This document shows, piece after piece, positions 1 to 8,333 of a DNA stretch of 60,350 nt. The notes beneath the pieces were generated by a model, which did no database searches, had not been told where the DNA came from, and was given only the letters and a program-made list of their open reading frames with translations. How positions within the stretch are numbered: the first letter of the stretch is position 1; every line of letters starts with the position of its first letter. Source of the DNA: Corynebacterium pollutisoli (GTDB lineage Bacteria; Actinomycetota; Actinomycetes; Mycobacteriales; Mycobacteriaceae); assembly GCF_900177745.1 (NCBI RefSeq), contig NZ_FXAR01000012.1, forward strand, positions 1 to 60,350. Reading direction: 5' to 3'. The translations under genes and the position numbers were made by a program.

Positions 1-813
1 CAGGCTCGCGGTGCGCTGCGACCGGTAGAGATCCACCGGCCCCTCCACCGGGTGATACAACCCCACGTAGTAGTAGTCCGCGGTGACCTGCTCCAACATC
101 TGCGCACCGGTCATCGTCGTGCCGTCGGTCAACCCCAGCACGGTGTCGGAGCCCTCCCCGCGCAGGATCTGCACCCAGTCCGGCAGATGTACGACCACCT
201 GCGGCACCGGGGCGACCGGGCCTCCACCCACCGGGCCGGCCTGCATCAACGCGTCATACAGCGCCTGCTCGTAGCCGAGCTTCGGGTTCTCCCGCCGCAA
301 CCTGCTAGCGGTGGGACGCAGCCGGCCGAGGAAACCGGTGATATGGCGTTCCGGGCCGGTGATGGTGATCGTGCGCAACCCTTGTGAGTCGGTGTTCTTC
401 CCGCCCTTGATGGAACGTCGCCCGTAGGCCTGCTGCTCGACATCATCGACCGTGCGGTTGTAGGCGCGCACCCGGGCGGCAGCCGCCCGGTCGATCTCCC
501 CCACCGTGCCCCGCAGGCCACACAACTCGACACGTAGTTCCCATTCGGTGACTGCGGCACCCTTGAGCAGTTTGCGGGTGTGCTTTTCCACCACACCCAA
601 CGCATCCAACGACAGCCCGTCGGCTGCCACCCTCGCGGCGGCCTGCAGTCGCTTGTGCCGGGTGGGGCCGAAGTACACCCCCGCCAACCGCTCCCACGCC
701 CCCGCATCCTTGAAACCGAGTGTTTCGATGCGCGACGTCGACAGGCGACCGGAGGAAAGCTCCTCCAGCACCCGCATGCCCCGCAGGGCCTGCAACGCCG
801 CATCGATGTCCAT
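1..813 (-). CDS. HNH endonuclease-type protein with DUF222 domain (3' end outside window)
   Basis: Open from an ATG at 813 to the window edge, 271 codons without a stop; the C-terminal HNH nuclease part would lie to the left. The visible protein starts MDIDAALQALRGMRVLEEL and contains the helical, Arg-rich stretch typical of DUF222, the N-terminal module of actinobacterial 13E12-like HNH proteins. These often exist in many copies per genome and their cellular role is unclear. A TATCGT hexamer on the minus strand (821-826) lies 7 bases before the ATG, so the mRNA may be leaderless. The upstream gap (814-928) holds a CTGTGGA/TCCACAG inverted repeat. The family call rests on sequence character; the catalytic HNH motif itself is not in view. 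Confidence 0.75.
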   Translation of the reverse strand, partial: MDIDAALQALRGMRVLEELSSGRLSTSRIETLGFKDAGAWERLAGVYFGPTRHKRLQAAARVAADGLSLDALGVVEKHTRKLLKGAAVTEWELRVELCGLRGTVGEIDRAAAARVRAYNRTVDDVEQQAYGRRSIKGGKNTDSQGLRTITITGPERHITGFLGRLRPTASRLRRENPKLGYEQALYDALMQAGPVGGGPVAPVPQVVVHLPDWVQILRGEGSDTVLGLTDGTTMTGAQMLEQVTADYYYVGLYHPVEGPVDLYRSQRTASL

Positions 814-928
814 GCCCCGGACGATAAACCGGAATCACGCGGGCGTCGACAAGCAACCAACCCGACCTGTGGACAACCCCCACCTATCCACAGACACCCG
901 ACTTCCTGTCGGGCTACCAGTTGACAAC
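814..928. other. Intergenic region with DnaA-box-like pair and inverted repeat
   Basis: CTGTGGA (867-873) and TCCACAG (887-893) form a perfect inverted repeat. Read as nine-mers, TGTGGACAA (868-876) is the reverse complement of a consensus DnaA box, TTGTCCACA, and CTATCCACA (884-892) is one base off TTATCCACA. It lies upstream of the HNH gene and just beyond the dapD stop. It could equally be a hairpin in the HNH leader. Confidence 0.4.
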
Positions 929-1900
929 CTAGTTGTTGTGCAGTGTGTGATTGAGGTCCACGGGGCGGGAGTCGCTCGGTGTGGCCTCGACGGCGCCGGA
1001 CAGGGAGTTGCGGCGGTAGAGGACGCCGCTGACGCCGGAGAGCTCGGCGGCCTTGATGCGGTGGCCGTTGTCGGTGCCGGCCTTCTGGGCGACCGTGCCC
1101 CAGACGGTGACCTTGGTGCCGGAGGTGACGTAGAGGCCGGCCTCGACGACGCAGTCGTCACCCAGGGAGATGCCGATGCCGGAGTTGGCGCCGAGGAGGC
1201 AGCGCTCGCCGATGGAGATGACCTCCTTGCCGCCACCGGACAGGGTGCCCATGACGGAGGCGCCGCCGCCGATGTCGGTGCCGTCGCCGATGACGACGCC
1301 GGCGGACAGGCGGCCCTCGACCATCGAGGTGCCCAGGGTGCCGGCGTTGAAGTTGACGAAGCCCTCGTGCATGACGGTGGTGCCCTCCGCGAGGTGGGCA
1401 CCGAGGCGGACGCGGTCGGCGTCGGCGATGCGCACACCGGAGGGGACGACGTAGTCGACCATGCGCGGGAACTTGTCGACGGAGAACACGGTGACGGGGC
1501 CGCGGGCGGTGAGGCGGCCGCGGACCATCTGGAAGTCGGCGACGGCACAGGGCCCGTAGTTGGTCCACACGACGTTGGCCAGCAGGTCGTAGACGCCGTC
1601 GAGGTTGAGGTGGTTCGGGACGACGAGGCGGTGGGAGAGGAGGTGGAGACGCAGGTAGACGTCGTAGGCGTCGACGGGGGCGTCCTCGAGGGAGGCGATG
1701 GAGGTGGTCACGGCGACGCGGGCGACACCGCGGTCCTCGTCGGGGCCGGCCAGGGCGGCGAACTGCTGCGGGGTGTCCTCCAGGCGCCGGGTGCCGGCCT
1801 CGAGGGGATCATCCGTCAACTTCGGGGCAGGGAACCAGACGTCGAGTACGGTTCCGTCGTGCGTGATGGTCGCAAGTCCGCGCGCGGTGGCTGAAGTCAT
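929..1900 (-). CDS. dapD: 2,3,4,5-tetrahydropyridine-2,6-dicarboxylate N-succinyltransferase
   Basis: Cytosolic enzyme of the succinylase branch of diaminopimelate/lysine synthesis; it transfers succinyl from succinyl-CoA to tetrahydrodipicolinate. The 323-residue length fits the actinobacterial DapD type. The C-terminal half shows the glycine/valine-rich hexapeptide pattern of a left-handed beta-helix (for example VVIGDGTDIGGGASVMGTLS), preceded by the conserved stretch [20 protein letters not shown]. The ATG at 1898-1900 overlaps the stop of the upstream permease by four bases (ATGA), so the two are probably translationally coupled. The next dap gene, dapE, is divergent from the other side of the dapD paralogue. 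Of the two DapD-like proteins here, this one has the position and features expected of the true enzyme. Confidence 0.92.
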   Translation of the reverse strand: MTSATARGLATITHDGTVLDVWFPAPKLTDDPLEAGTRRLEDTPQQFAALAGPDEDRGVARVAVTTSIASLEDAPVDAYDVYLRLHLLSHRLVVPNHLNLDGVYDLLANVVWTNYGPCAVADFQMVRGRLTARGPVTVFSVDKFPRMVDYVVPSGVRIADADRVRLGAHLAEGTTVMHEGFVNFNAGTLGTSMVEGRLSAGVVIGDGTDIGGGASVMGTLSGGGKEVISIGERCLLGANSGIGISLGDDCVVEAGLYVTSGTKVTVWGTVAQKAGTDNGHRIKAAELSGVSGVLYRRNSLSGAVEATPSDSRPVDLNHTLHNN

Positions 1901-3285
1901 GGCCGAGACGATACCCGACCCTGTCCCCATTTCGTGAGATTGGCGAGGCCCACGAGCACGGCCACGACGACCACGACGGCGATGACCTGAGAGCGGGCGG
2001 CGGCGTCGAAAAGCATGAGGGCGACGAGCGACCACAGGGCGATCATGGTCGCCCACCCGAGCCACGGCCACCCCCACATGCGTACCGTGGAGATCTCGCC
2101 GAGATCCTCCAGCTGCGGGTGAAGGCGCAGGTAGGAAGCGGTGATCATGATCCAGATGACGATGAGGCAACCGCCGACGGCGTTGAGCAGGAAGGTGAGC
2201 AGCCCCTCCGGGTTCCAGTACTGCAGCCCCACCGAGGCGAAGGCGAAGAACATCGACAGCACGACGGCGTTGATGGGCACGGAGTCCCGGTTGGTCACCG
2301 CGAAAATGCGAGGAGCATCACGGTCCAGGGCGAGGGAGTGGACGAGGCGGGAGGTGCCGTAGATCTGGGCGTTGAACGCCGACAGCAGGGCCAGGACGAT
2401 GACGGCCTCCATGAAGCCGACGACGCCCGGCAGGTCGGCCATGCCGAGCACCGCGGTGAAGGGGGATTCGGCGGCGGTCTCCGCGGCACCGAGCTGGTCG
2501 TAGGGGAGCAGCAGGGTGATCACCAGGACGGAGCCGATGTAGAAGACGGCGATGCGCCAGATGACGGATCGCACGGCCACGGCGATGGCCTGCGAGGGCT
2601 TCTCCGACTCGGCCGCCGCGATGGTCACCAGCTCGATGCCGCCGAAGGCGAAGGCGACGGCCAGCAGGCCGGCGGCCAGACCCGGCCAGCCGTTCGGCAT
2701 GAAACCGTCCTCACCGAGGAAGTTGGTCAGCCCCACCGGCTCGACGCCGGGCAGCCAGCCGAAGACCAGCGCCACGCCGATCAGGAGGAAACCGATGATG
2801 ACCGCCACCTTGATGAAGGCGAACCAGAACTCGAATTCGCCGAACCCGCGGACCTGCGCGAAGTTGACCACCGCGAAGAACACCACGCACACGAGGGCCG
2901 GGATCCACGGGTCGACGCCGAACCAGCCGCCCATGATGGCGGCGGCGCCGGTCATCTCGGCACCCATCACCATGATGAGCATGAACCAGTACAGCCAGCC
3001 CATGGTGAATCCGGCCCAGTGGCCGAACGCCTGCTTGCTGTAGGTGGAGAAGGAGCCGGAGGAGGGGCGGGCCGCGGCCATCTCGCCGAGCATCTCCATG
3101 ACGAGCACCACGATGATGCCGGCCGCCAGGTAGGCGAGCAGCACGGCGGGTCCGGCCGCCTGGATACCGACACCGGTTCCGAGGAACAGCCCGGCGCCGA
3201 TCGCGGAGCCGAGGCCCATCATGGTGAGGTGGCGGGTCTTCAGCCCGGTGCCGAGTTCAGTCTGGGGGCGGTGACTTGTGGTCAT
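1897..3285 (-). CDS. aroP: Aromatic amino acid permease, APC superfamily
   Basis: 462 residues with about 12 hydrophobic segments and the APC N-terminal signature [15 protein letters not shown] after a short hydrophilic head that ends in the Leu-Lys-Thr-Arg-His motif of the AAT family. It imports amino acids with protons across the cytoplasmic membrane. Sequence and location, between dapD and its paralogue, match what I remember of Corynebacterium glutamicum AroP, so phenylalanine, tyrosine and tryptophan are the likely substrates; the exact specificity is inference. The gene ends inside the dapD start (ATGA overlap). A 17-base perfect palindrome, CCGAGGAT-A-ATCCTCGG (3291-3307), sits immediately before the ATG and covers the ribosome-binding region. 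Confidence 0.85.
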   Translation of the reverse strand: MTTSHRPQTELGTGLKTRHLTMMGLGSAIGAGLFLGTGVGIQAAGPAVLLAYLAAGIIVVLVMEMLGEMAAARPSSGSFSTYSKQAFGHWAGFTMGWLYWFMLIMVMGAEMTGAAAIMGGWFGVDPWIPALVCVVFFAVVNFAQVRGFGEFEFWFAFIKVAVIIGFLLIGVALVFGWLPGVEPVGLTNFLGEDGFMPNGWPGLAAGLLAVAFAFGGIELVTIAAAESEKPSQAIAVAVRSVIWRIAVFYIGSVLVITLLLPYDQLGAAETAAESPFTAVLGMADLPGVVGFMEAVIVLALLSAFNAQIYGTSRLVHSLALDRDAPRIFAVTNRDSVPINAVVLSMFFAFASVGLQYWNPEGLLTFLLNAVGGCLIVIWIMITASYLRLHPQLEDLGEISTVRMWGWPWLGWATMIALWSLVALMLFDAAARSQVIAVVVVVAVLVGLANLTKWGQGRVSSRP

Positions 3286-3290
3286 ATCTA

Positions 3291-3307
3291 CCGAGGATAA
3301 TCCTCGG
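3291..3307. promoter_or_regulatory. Palindrome before aroP start
   Basis: CCGAGGAT, central A, ATCCTCGG: 8-base arms with no mismatch, 5 bases upstream of the aroP ATG and 25 bases after the stop of the dapD paralogue. It could be an operator, a hairpin hiding the aroP ribosome-binding site, or a processing or termination hairpin between the genes. It has no T-run. Confidence 0.5.
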
Positions 3308-3332
3308 CCCGGCCGCCCCCGCGACCGCCCCT

Positions 3333-4262
3333 CTACTGCCAGACGCGGCGCAGGACCGGCTCGGCGTGACCGACCTCGCGGCGCACGGACCAGTTGGACT
3401 GGCCGTTGAGGGAGGAGGCGGCGACGTGGTGGTTGGCGTCGGCGTCCCACACCTGGGTGTCGGCCTCGAGGACGATGTTGGAGCCCAGGGTGCAGTTGTC
3501 GCCGATGTTGAGGCCGATGACGCCGGAAGAGACGCCGAAGGTGCAGTTCGCGCCGATGGTGATGGGGTCGCGCAGGCCGTCGGAGCGGCGGCGCGCCATG
3601 ACGGTGGACGACAGGCCGACGTCGGTGCCCTCGCCGATGACGGTGGAGGAGGACAGGCGGCCCTCGATGCGGGCGGCACCCAGGGAGCCCGAGTTGAAGG
3701 AGACGTAGCCCTCGCGGAGCACGCGGGTGCCGGGGGCGAGGTAGGCGCCGAGGCGGACGCGTTCGGCCTCGGCGATGTTGACGCCGGAGGGGACGACGTA
3801 GTCGACCATGCGGGGCAGCTTCTCGATGCCGTAGACGTGGATGAGGCCGCGGGAGCGCAGGGCGGTGCGGACGAACTCGAAGTTGTCCGGGGTGCACGGG
3901 CCCTTGTTGGTCCACACGACGGTGGACAGGCGGCGCAGGGAGCCGTCCATGTTGAGCTCGAGGGGGCGGACGAGGCGGTGGGAGAGCAGGTGGAGGCGCA
4001 GGTAGACGTCGTGGGCGTCGATGGGCAGGGCCTGCAGGTCGGCGATGGTGGTGCGGACGGCGACCTGTTCGACCATGCGGTCCTCGTCGAGGAGCACGAG
4101 CTTGAGCATGCTGTCGGGGATGTCGGCGGCGCCGAGTCGCTCGGTGCCGGAGACGAGTCCGGTGCCGTCGACGAGGTCGGGCTCGGGGTACCAGGTGTCC
4201 AGAATGGTGCCATCCATGGCGATGTTGGCGATCCCGACCGCGGTTGCTCCCTGTGTTGTCAT
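3333..4262 (-). CDS. DapD paralogue (hexapeptide-repeat succinyltransferase-like protein)
   Basis: 309 residues, clearly homologous end to end with the DapD at 929-1900: shared blocks include [37 protein letters not shown] and [17 protein letters not shown]. The beta-helix region has diverged, with [10 protein letters not shown] replacing the glycine-rich loop of DapD, and the C-terminus is shorter. Family knowledge suggests an acyl-CoA-dependent acyltransferase; whether it still acts on tetrahydrodipicolinate, modulates DapD by mixed trimers, or has another substrate cannot be read from sequence. The ATG at 4262 was chosen because GGAG precedes it and a TAGACT hexamer lies just upstream. It leads the run paralogue-aroP-dapD, all on the minus strand with short gaps, and is divergent from dapE. 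Confidence 0.85.
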   Translation of the reverse strand: MTTQGATAVGIANIAMDGTILDTWYPEPDLVDGTGLVSGTERLGAADIPDSMLKLVLLDEDRMVEQVAVRTTIADLQALPIDAHDVYLRLHLLSHRLVRPLELNMDGSLRRLSTVVWTNKGPCTPDNFEFVRTALRSRGLIHVYGIEKLPRMVDYVVPSGVNIAEAERVRLGAYLAPGTRVLREGYVSFNSGSLGAARIEGRLSSSTVIGEGTDVGLSSTVMARRRSDGLRDPITIGANCTFGVSSGVIGLNIGDNCTLGSNIVLEADTQVWDADANHHVAASSLNGQSNWSVRREVGHAEPVLRRVWQ

Positions 4263-4328
4263 ATCTCCAGAGTCTACGGTGCGCTCCGCGCCCACACACC
4301 TTCAGTGACCCTGGGTACCCTGGGTCAG

Positions 4329-5417
4329 GTGAAACCCCTCGATCTGACCTCCGACCCCGTCGCCCTCACCGCCGCGCTGGTGGACATCCCCAGCCCCTCC
4401 CACCAGGAGAAACACATCGCTGATCTGGTGGAGCAGGCGCTTATCGACGTCCCCGGTGTCCAGGTCATCCGCCGCGGCAACACCGTCGCCGCGCGCACCG
4501 ACCGGGGCCGGGCGGAGCGGGTCGTCCTCGCCGGCCACCTGGACACGGTGCCCATCGCCGACAACGTCCCCCACCGGCTCGTCGACGGCGTCATGTACGG
4601 CTGCGGCACCGTCGACATGAAGTCGGGCCTGGCGGTGTACCTGCACCTGTTCGCCACCCTGGCCACCTCCCCGGACCTGGCCTTCGACCTGACCGTCATC
4701 GCCTACGAGTGCGAGGAGGTCGACAGCCAGTTCAACGGGCTCGGTCACCTGGCGGCCAGCGACCCCGAGTGGCTGCAGGGTGATCTGGCACTGCTGGGTG
4801 AGCCCTCCGGGGCGATCGTCGAGGCCGGCTGCCAGGGTACCCTGCGCGTGCGCGTCACCACCCGCGGGAGGCGTGCCCATTCGGCCCGCGGCTGGCTCGG
4901 CGACAACGCCGCCCACAAGCTGGCCCCCGCCATCCAGCGGATCGCCGAGTGGGACAACCGCGAGGTGGACATCGACGGCTGCGTCTACCGGGAGGGGCTC
5001 AACGTCGTGAAGCTGGAGAGCTACCTGGCCACCAACATCATCCCCGACGAGGCGTACGCCCTGGTCAACTACCGTTTCGCGCCGGATCTCACGGCGGAGG
5101 AGGCGCTGGCGCGCGTCGAGAAGCATCTGGAGGGCTACGAGGTCACCCTCGAGGACTCCGTGGCGGGCGCCCACCCGGGGCTGGACAAGCCGGCGGCCGC
5201 GGCGCTCATCGCGCAGGTCGGCGAGGTGAAGGCCAAGTACGGCTGGACGGACGTCGCCCGCTTCGCCGAGCTGGGTGTTCCGGCGGTCAACTTCGGCCCC
5301 GGCGACCCCTCGTACGCGCACCGCCAGGAGGAGCAGGTCCCGGTCGAGCACATCACGCGGGTGGCGACGCAGCTGCGGGACTTCCTCACCCCGGCGCGAC
5401 CCGTCGGAAACAGCTAG
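4329..5417 (+). CDS. dapE: Succinyl-diaminopimelate desuccinylase
   Basis: 362-residue M20 metallopeptidase-family enzyme that removes succinate from N-succinyl-L,L-diaminopimelate, supplying diaminopimelate for cell wall and lysine. Visible metal-site motifs are GHLDTVP (His70, Asp72), CGTVDMKSG (Asp96), the paired Glu in [15 protein letters not shown] and the C-terminal PSYAHRQEE histidine. The middle part is the dimerisation lid domain ([19 protein letters not shown]). The start is GTG at 4329: TACCCT (4316-4321) lies 7 bases before it and there is no Shine-Dalgarno sequence, so a leaderless mRNA is likely. Divergent from the DapD paralogue with a 66-base gap; the LOG gene follows after 11 bases. 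Confidence 0.93.
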   Translation: MKPLDLTSDPVALTAALVDIPSPSHQEKHIADLVEQALIDVPGVQVIRRGNTVAARTDRGRAERVVLAGHLDTVPIADNVPHRLVDGVMYGCGTVDMKSGLAVYLHLFATLATSPDLAFDLTVIAYECEEVDSQFNGLGHLAASDPEWLQGDLALLGEPSGAIVEAGCQGTLRVRVTTRGRRAHSARGWLGDNAAHKLAPAIQRIAEWDNREVDIDGCVYREGLNVVKLESYLATNIIPDEAYALVNYRFAPDLTAEEALARVEKHLEGYEVTLEDSVAGAHPGLDKPAAAALIAQVGEVKAKYGWTDVARFAELGVPAVNFGPGDPSYAHRQEEQVPVEHITRVATQLRDFLTPARPVGNS

Positions 5418-5428
5418 GTTTGAGGATT

Positions 5429-6268
5429 ATGGCTCCGAACATCACTCCCGATCCCGACAAGGCCCGGATGCTGCGCGGCCCCATGCTGCTGCGCACCGAC
5501 GGGGAGAAGAAGTCGACCTACGACCAGCGTCTGCTGGAGCTCGGCTCCGACCACGACTGGCTGCACGCCGACCCGTGGCGCATCCTGCGCATCCAGGGTG
5601 AGTTCGTCGCCGGTTTCGACGCCCTGGCCTCCATGCCGAAGGCCGTCACCGTCTTCGGTTCGGCCCGCATCCCGGAGGGGCACCCCTGGTACCAGCAGGG
5701 CTGTGACCTGGGTAAGGCGCTCGTCGACGCCGAGTACGCCGTCGTCACCGGCGGCGGTCCGGGCCTCATGGAGGCCCCCAACCGCGGCGCCCACGAAGCG
5801 GATGGCCTGTCCGTCGGCCTGGGCATCGAGCTCCCGCACGAGCAGCATCTCAACAACTGGGTCGACCTGGGCCTGAACTTCCGCTACTTCTTCGCCCGCA
5901 AGACGATGTTCCTCAAGTACTCGCAGGCGTTCGTCTGTCTGCCGGGTGGTTTCGGCACCCTCGACGAGCTCTTCGAGGTGCTGTGCATGGTGCAGACCGG
6001 CAAGGTGACCAACTTCCCGATCGTCCTGCTGGGCACCGAGTTCTGGGGTGGGCTCATCGACTGGATCCGGGAGCGCGTCCTTGCCGAGGGGCTCATCTCC
6101 CCGGAGGACATGGACCTGTTCCTCGTCACCGACTCCGTGGAGGAGGCCGTCGAGCACATCGTCGAGGCGCACCGCGTCATGTCGGATCAGCGTCTCGCCG
6201 AGCCGGAGACCCGCGACCAGTACACCCCGGTGTCCGAGGTCATGGAGAAGCACGACCGCCGCTGCTAG
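5429..6268 (+). CDS. LOG-family (TIGR00730) protein, probable cytokinin-riboside-monophosphate phosphoribohydrolase type
   Basis: 279 residues with a Rossmann-like fold. The diagnostic motifs are GGGPGLMEA and PGGFGTLDELFE, the PGGxGT signature of LOG/lysine-decarboxylase-like proteins. Characterised members cleave nucleoside 5'-monophosphates to base and ribose phosphate; many bacterial ones were misnamed lysine decarboxylase. The position directly behind dapE matches mycobacteria and corynebacteria. It begins at an ATG preceded by GAGGA, 11 bases after the dapE stop, and folP2 follows 5 bases later, so dapE through gpgS looks like one operon. The physiological substrate here is unknown. Confidence 0.88.
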   Translation: MAPNITPDPDKARMLRGPMLLRTDGEKKSTYDQRLLELGSDHDWLHADPWRILRIQGEFVAGFDALASMPKAVTVFGSARIPEGHPWYQQGCDLGKALVDAEYAVVTGGGPGLMEAPNRGAHEADGLSVGLGIELPHEQHLNNWVDLGLNFRYFFARKTMFLKYSQAFVCLPGGFGTLDELFEVLCMVQTGKVTNFPIVLLGTEFWGGLIDWIRERVLAEGLISPEDMDLFLVTDSVEEAVEHIVEAHRVMSDQRLAEPETRDQYTPVSEVMEKHDRRC

Positions 6269-6273
6269 ATCCC

Positions 6274-7110
6274 GTGGACAGTCATCTTCCCGCGGTGATG
6301 GCGATCGTCAACCGCACCCCGGACTCCTTCTACGACAAGGGCGCCACCTTCGCCGACGACGCCGCCCTGCGCCGCTGTGACGACGTCATCGCGCAGGGGG
6401 CGCGCATCGTCGACATCGGCGGCGTCAAGGCGGGCCCCGGTTCGTCGGTGGACGCGGCGGAGGAGATCGACCGCGTCGTGCCGATCATCGCCGCCGTCGC
6501 CGAGCGCCACCCGGACGTGCTCATCTCCGTGGACACGTGGCGGGCATCCGTCGCCGACGCCGCCATCCGGGCGGGTGCCGGCCTGGTCAACGACACGTGG
6601 GCGGGCTACGACCCGGAGCTCGTCGAGGTCGCCGGCCAGCACCGGGTCGGCTACGTCTGCTCGCACACGGGTGGCGTGCGGCCGCGGACGCGCCCCCACC
6701 GGGTGCATTTCGACGACGTCGTCGCCGACGTCATCGCCGAGACCACCCGCCTCGCCGAGCGCGCCGTGACGCTGGGCGTCCCGGAGGAGTCGATCTTCCT
6801 CGACCCGACGCACGACTTCGGCAAGAACACCTTCCACGGGCTGGAGCTGCTGCGGCGTATCGACGAGATCGTCGCCACCGGCTGGCCCGTCCTCATGGCC
6901 CTGAGCAACAAGGACTTCGTCGGGGAGACCGTCGACCGCCCGGTGGGGGAGCGCGTCGCCGGGACACTCGCCGCCACCGCCTGGGCCGCCGCCCGCGGGG
7001 TCGCCGCCTTCCGCTCCCACGAGGTGGCCGAGACGGTCGACGTCATCCGCATGACGGCCGCCATCGCCGGCGACGCCCCGCCGCTGCACACGATCCGGGG
7101 GCTGGCGTGA
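6274..7110 (+). CDS. folP2: Dihydropteroate synthase paralogue FolP2
   Basis: 278 residues, TIM-barrel DHPS family. It keeps MAIVNRTPDSF (canonical MGILNVTPDSFSDGG) and the SNKDFVGE motif near the C-terminus, but the substrate loop that reads DIGGESTRPG in true DHPS is DIGGVKAGPG here. Mycobacterial FolP2 proteins carry the same kind of change and are reported not to act as DHPS, so a role outside folate synthesis is likely. The GTG at 6274 opens the reading frame 5 bases after the LOG stop. The TGA overlaps the GTG of gpgS, so both are coupled. A separate folP1 should exist elsewhere in the genome. Confidence 0.85.
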   Translation: MDSHLPAVMAIVNRTPDSFYDKGATFADDAALRRCDDVIAQGARIVDIGGVKAGPGSSVDAAEEIDRVVPIIAAVAERHPDVLISVDTWRASVADAAIRAGAGLVNDTWAGYDPELVEVAGQHRVGYVCSHTGGVRPRTRPHRVHFDDVVADVIAETTRLAERAVTLGVPEESIFLDPTHDFGKNTFHGLELLRRIDEIVATGWPVLMALSNKDFVGETVDRPVGERVAGTLAATAWAAARGVAAFRSHEVAETVDVIRMTAAIAGDAPPLHTIRGLA

Positions 7111-7832
7111 GGGTCTCCGTCGTCATCCCCGCCCTCAACGAGGCCCCCACCGTGGCCGGGGTGGTCGCGGCGGTGCTGGCCGACGCCCCCCACGAGGTTC
7201 TCGTCATCGACGCCGACTCCACCGACCGCACCGCCGAGGAGGCCACCGCCGCCGGAGCGACGGTGCTCAACTGGCGTGCTGTCCTCCCGGGGATCCCCCC
7301 GCAGCCGGGCAAGGGGGAGTCGCTGTGGCGTGGGGTGGCGGCCGCCACCGGGGACATCGTCGTGTTCATCGACGCCGACCTCGAGCGCCCCGCCGCGGGC
7401 ATGGTCACTGCCCTGACCACCCCTTTCGCCGACCCGCGCATCCATCTCGTCAAGGCCGACTACCGCCGCACCTTCCGCGGGCAGCCCACCGGTGGGGGGC
7501 GTGTCACGGAGCTCACCGCGAAACCCCTCATCCGGGTCCTGCACCCGCAGCTCGCGCACATCAACCAGCCGCTCGCCGGCGAGTACGCCGTCCGCCGGGC
7601 CACCGCTCTGCGCCTGCCGTTCGCCGCCGGTTACGGCGTCGAGGCCGGCCTGCTTCTCGACGTCGCCCGCCTCCACGGCCCCACCGCCGTCACCCAGGTC
7701 GACCTCGGGGTGCGCCGGCACCGCAACCGCCCCCTCGCGGAGCTGGCCCCTATGGCCGACGTTGTGGCGGCGACGCTGCTGGGCCGGGGTGTCGGGGCGC
7801 GGCCCCCGCTGTCGGATATCCTGCAGCCATGA
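7107..7832 (+). CDS. gpgS: Glucosyl-3-phosphoglycerate synthase-like glycosyltransferase (GT81/GT2)
   Basis: 241 residues, GT-A fold. The N-terminus VSVVIPALNEAPTVAGVV is the nucleotide-sugar-binding start, the metal-binding DxD is in FIDADLERP, and PGKGESLWRG follows as in GpgS proteins. GpgS transfers glucose from UDP- or ADP-glucose to 3-phosphoglycerate, the first step of glucosylglycerate and methylglucose lipopolysaccharide synthesis in mycobacteria. It is shorter than mycobacterial GpgS (about 320 residues). The context folP2-gpgS-small membrane protein is the mycobacterial order. Coupled on both sides: GTG overlaps the folP2 stop, and its TGA overlaps the next ATG. Confidence 0.8.
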   Translation: MRVSVVIPALNEAPTVAGVVAAVLADAPHEVLVIDADSTDRTAEEATAAGATVLNWRAVLPGIPPQPGKGESLWRGVAAATGDIVVFIDADLERPAAGMVTALTTPFADPRIHLVKADYRRTFRGQPTGGGRVTELTAKPLIRVLHPQLAHINQPLAGEYAVRRATALRLPFAAGYGVEAGLLLDVARLHGPTAVTQVDLGVRRHRNRPLAELAPMADVVAATLLGRGVGARPPLSDILQP

Positions 7833-8092
7833 TCTCCTGGCTGCTGCTCATCGTCCTGCTGCTCGCGCTCACCGCCATCGGCACGTGGTTGTGGGGGAGC
7901 GTGTTCGGGCGCGGGGAGCTGCTCGAGCCGCTCGACCCGGACGCCACCCGCGAGGCCAACCTGCGGGCCGTCACGGAGGGGGACATCGACGGCATCGAGT
8001 TCGAGATCGTCCCCCGCGGTTACCGGCCGGAACAGGTCGACGAGGTCATCGCGGCGCTGGCGGCCCGCCTCCCCGATCCGAAAAAGGACTAA
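7829..8092 (+). CDS. Small membrane-anchored protein with DivIVA-type C-terminal segment
   Basis: 87 residues. Residues 3-25 form one transmembrane helix (WLLLIVLLLALTAIG...). The cytosolic tail ends with YRPEQVDEVIAALAARL, the short DivIVA-domain motif seen in many actinobacterial proteins. The ATG overlaps the gpgS TGA. The counterpart next to gpgS in mycobacteria is a similar small membrane protein without known function. A role at the cell pole or envelope is only inference. Confidence 0.75.
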   Translation: MISWLLLIVLLLALTAIGTWLWGSVFGRGELLEPLDPDATREANLRAVTEGDIDGIEFEIVPRGYRPEQVDEVIAALAARLPDPKKD

Positions 8093-8135
8093 ACTGGTCA
8101 GGGTAGACGATCACTCAAGAAGGAGCCAACTGACT

Positions 8136-8306
8136 ATGGCAGCTATGAAGCCGCGTACCGGCAACGGACCCATGGAGGCAGTGGAGGAGAGCCGGAAGAT
8201 CGTGATGCGGATCCCGTCGGACGGTGGCGGACGCCTCGTCGTCGAGATGAGCAAGGAGGAGGCCGCCGAGCTCGGCGCCCTGCTGACCGCAGCGGCTGAA
8301 GGCTAG
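8136..8306 (+). CDS. DUF3117-family small protein
   Basis: 56 residues (MAAMKPRTGNGPMEAVEE...), a strongly conserved actinobacterial small protein of unknown function that contains the typical RKIVMRIPSDGGGRLVVEMS stretch. A strong ribosome-binding site, AAGAAGGAG (8117-8125), lies 10 bases before the ATG. In mycobacteria the equivalent gene lies in the same neighbourhood between gpgS and glgA. No tag-like glycosylase gene separates it from the membrane protein here. Confidence 0.88.
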   Translation: MAAMKPRTGNGPMEAVEESRKIVMRIPSDGGGRLVVEMSKEEAAELGALLTAAAEG

Positions 8307-8333
8307 ACAATCTCCGGAGGTATGCTGTGAGGC

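Noticed and set aside
506..1894. 462-codon + strand frame opposite dapD
   Set aside because: Shadow of dapD; Gly/Asp/Val-rich composition with no motif.
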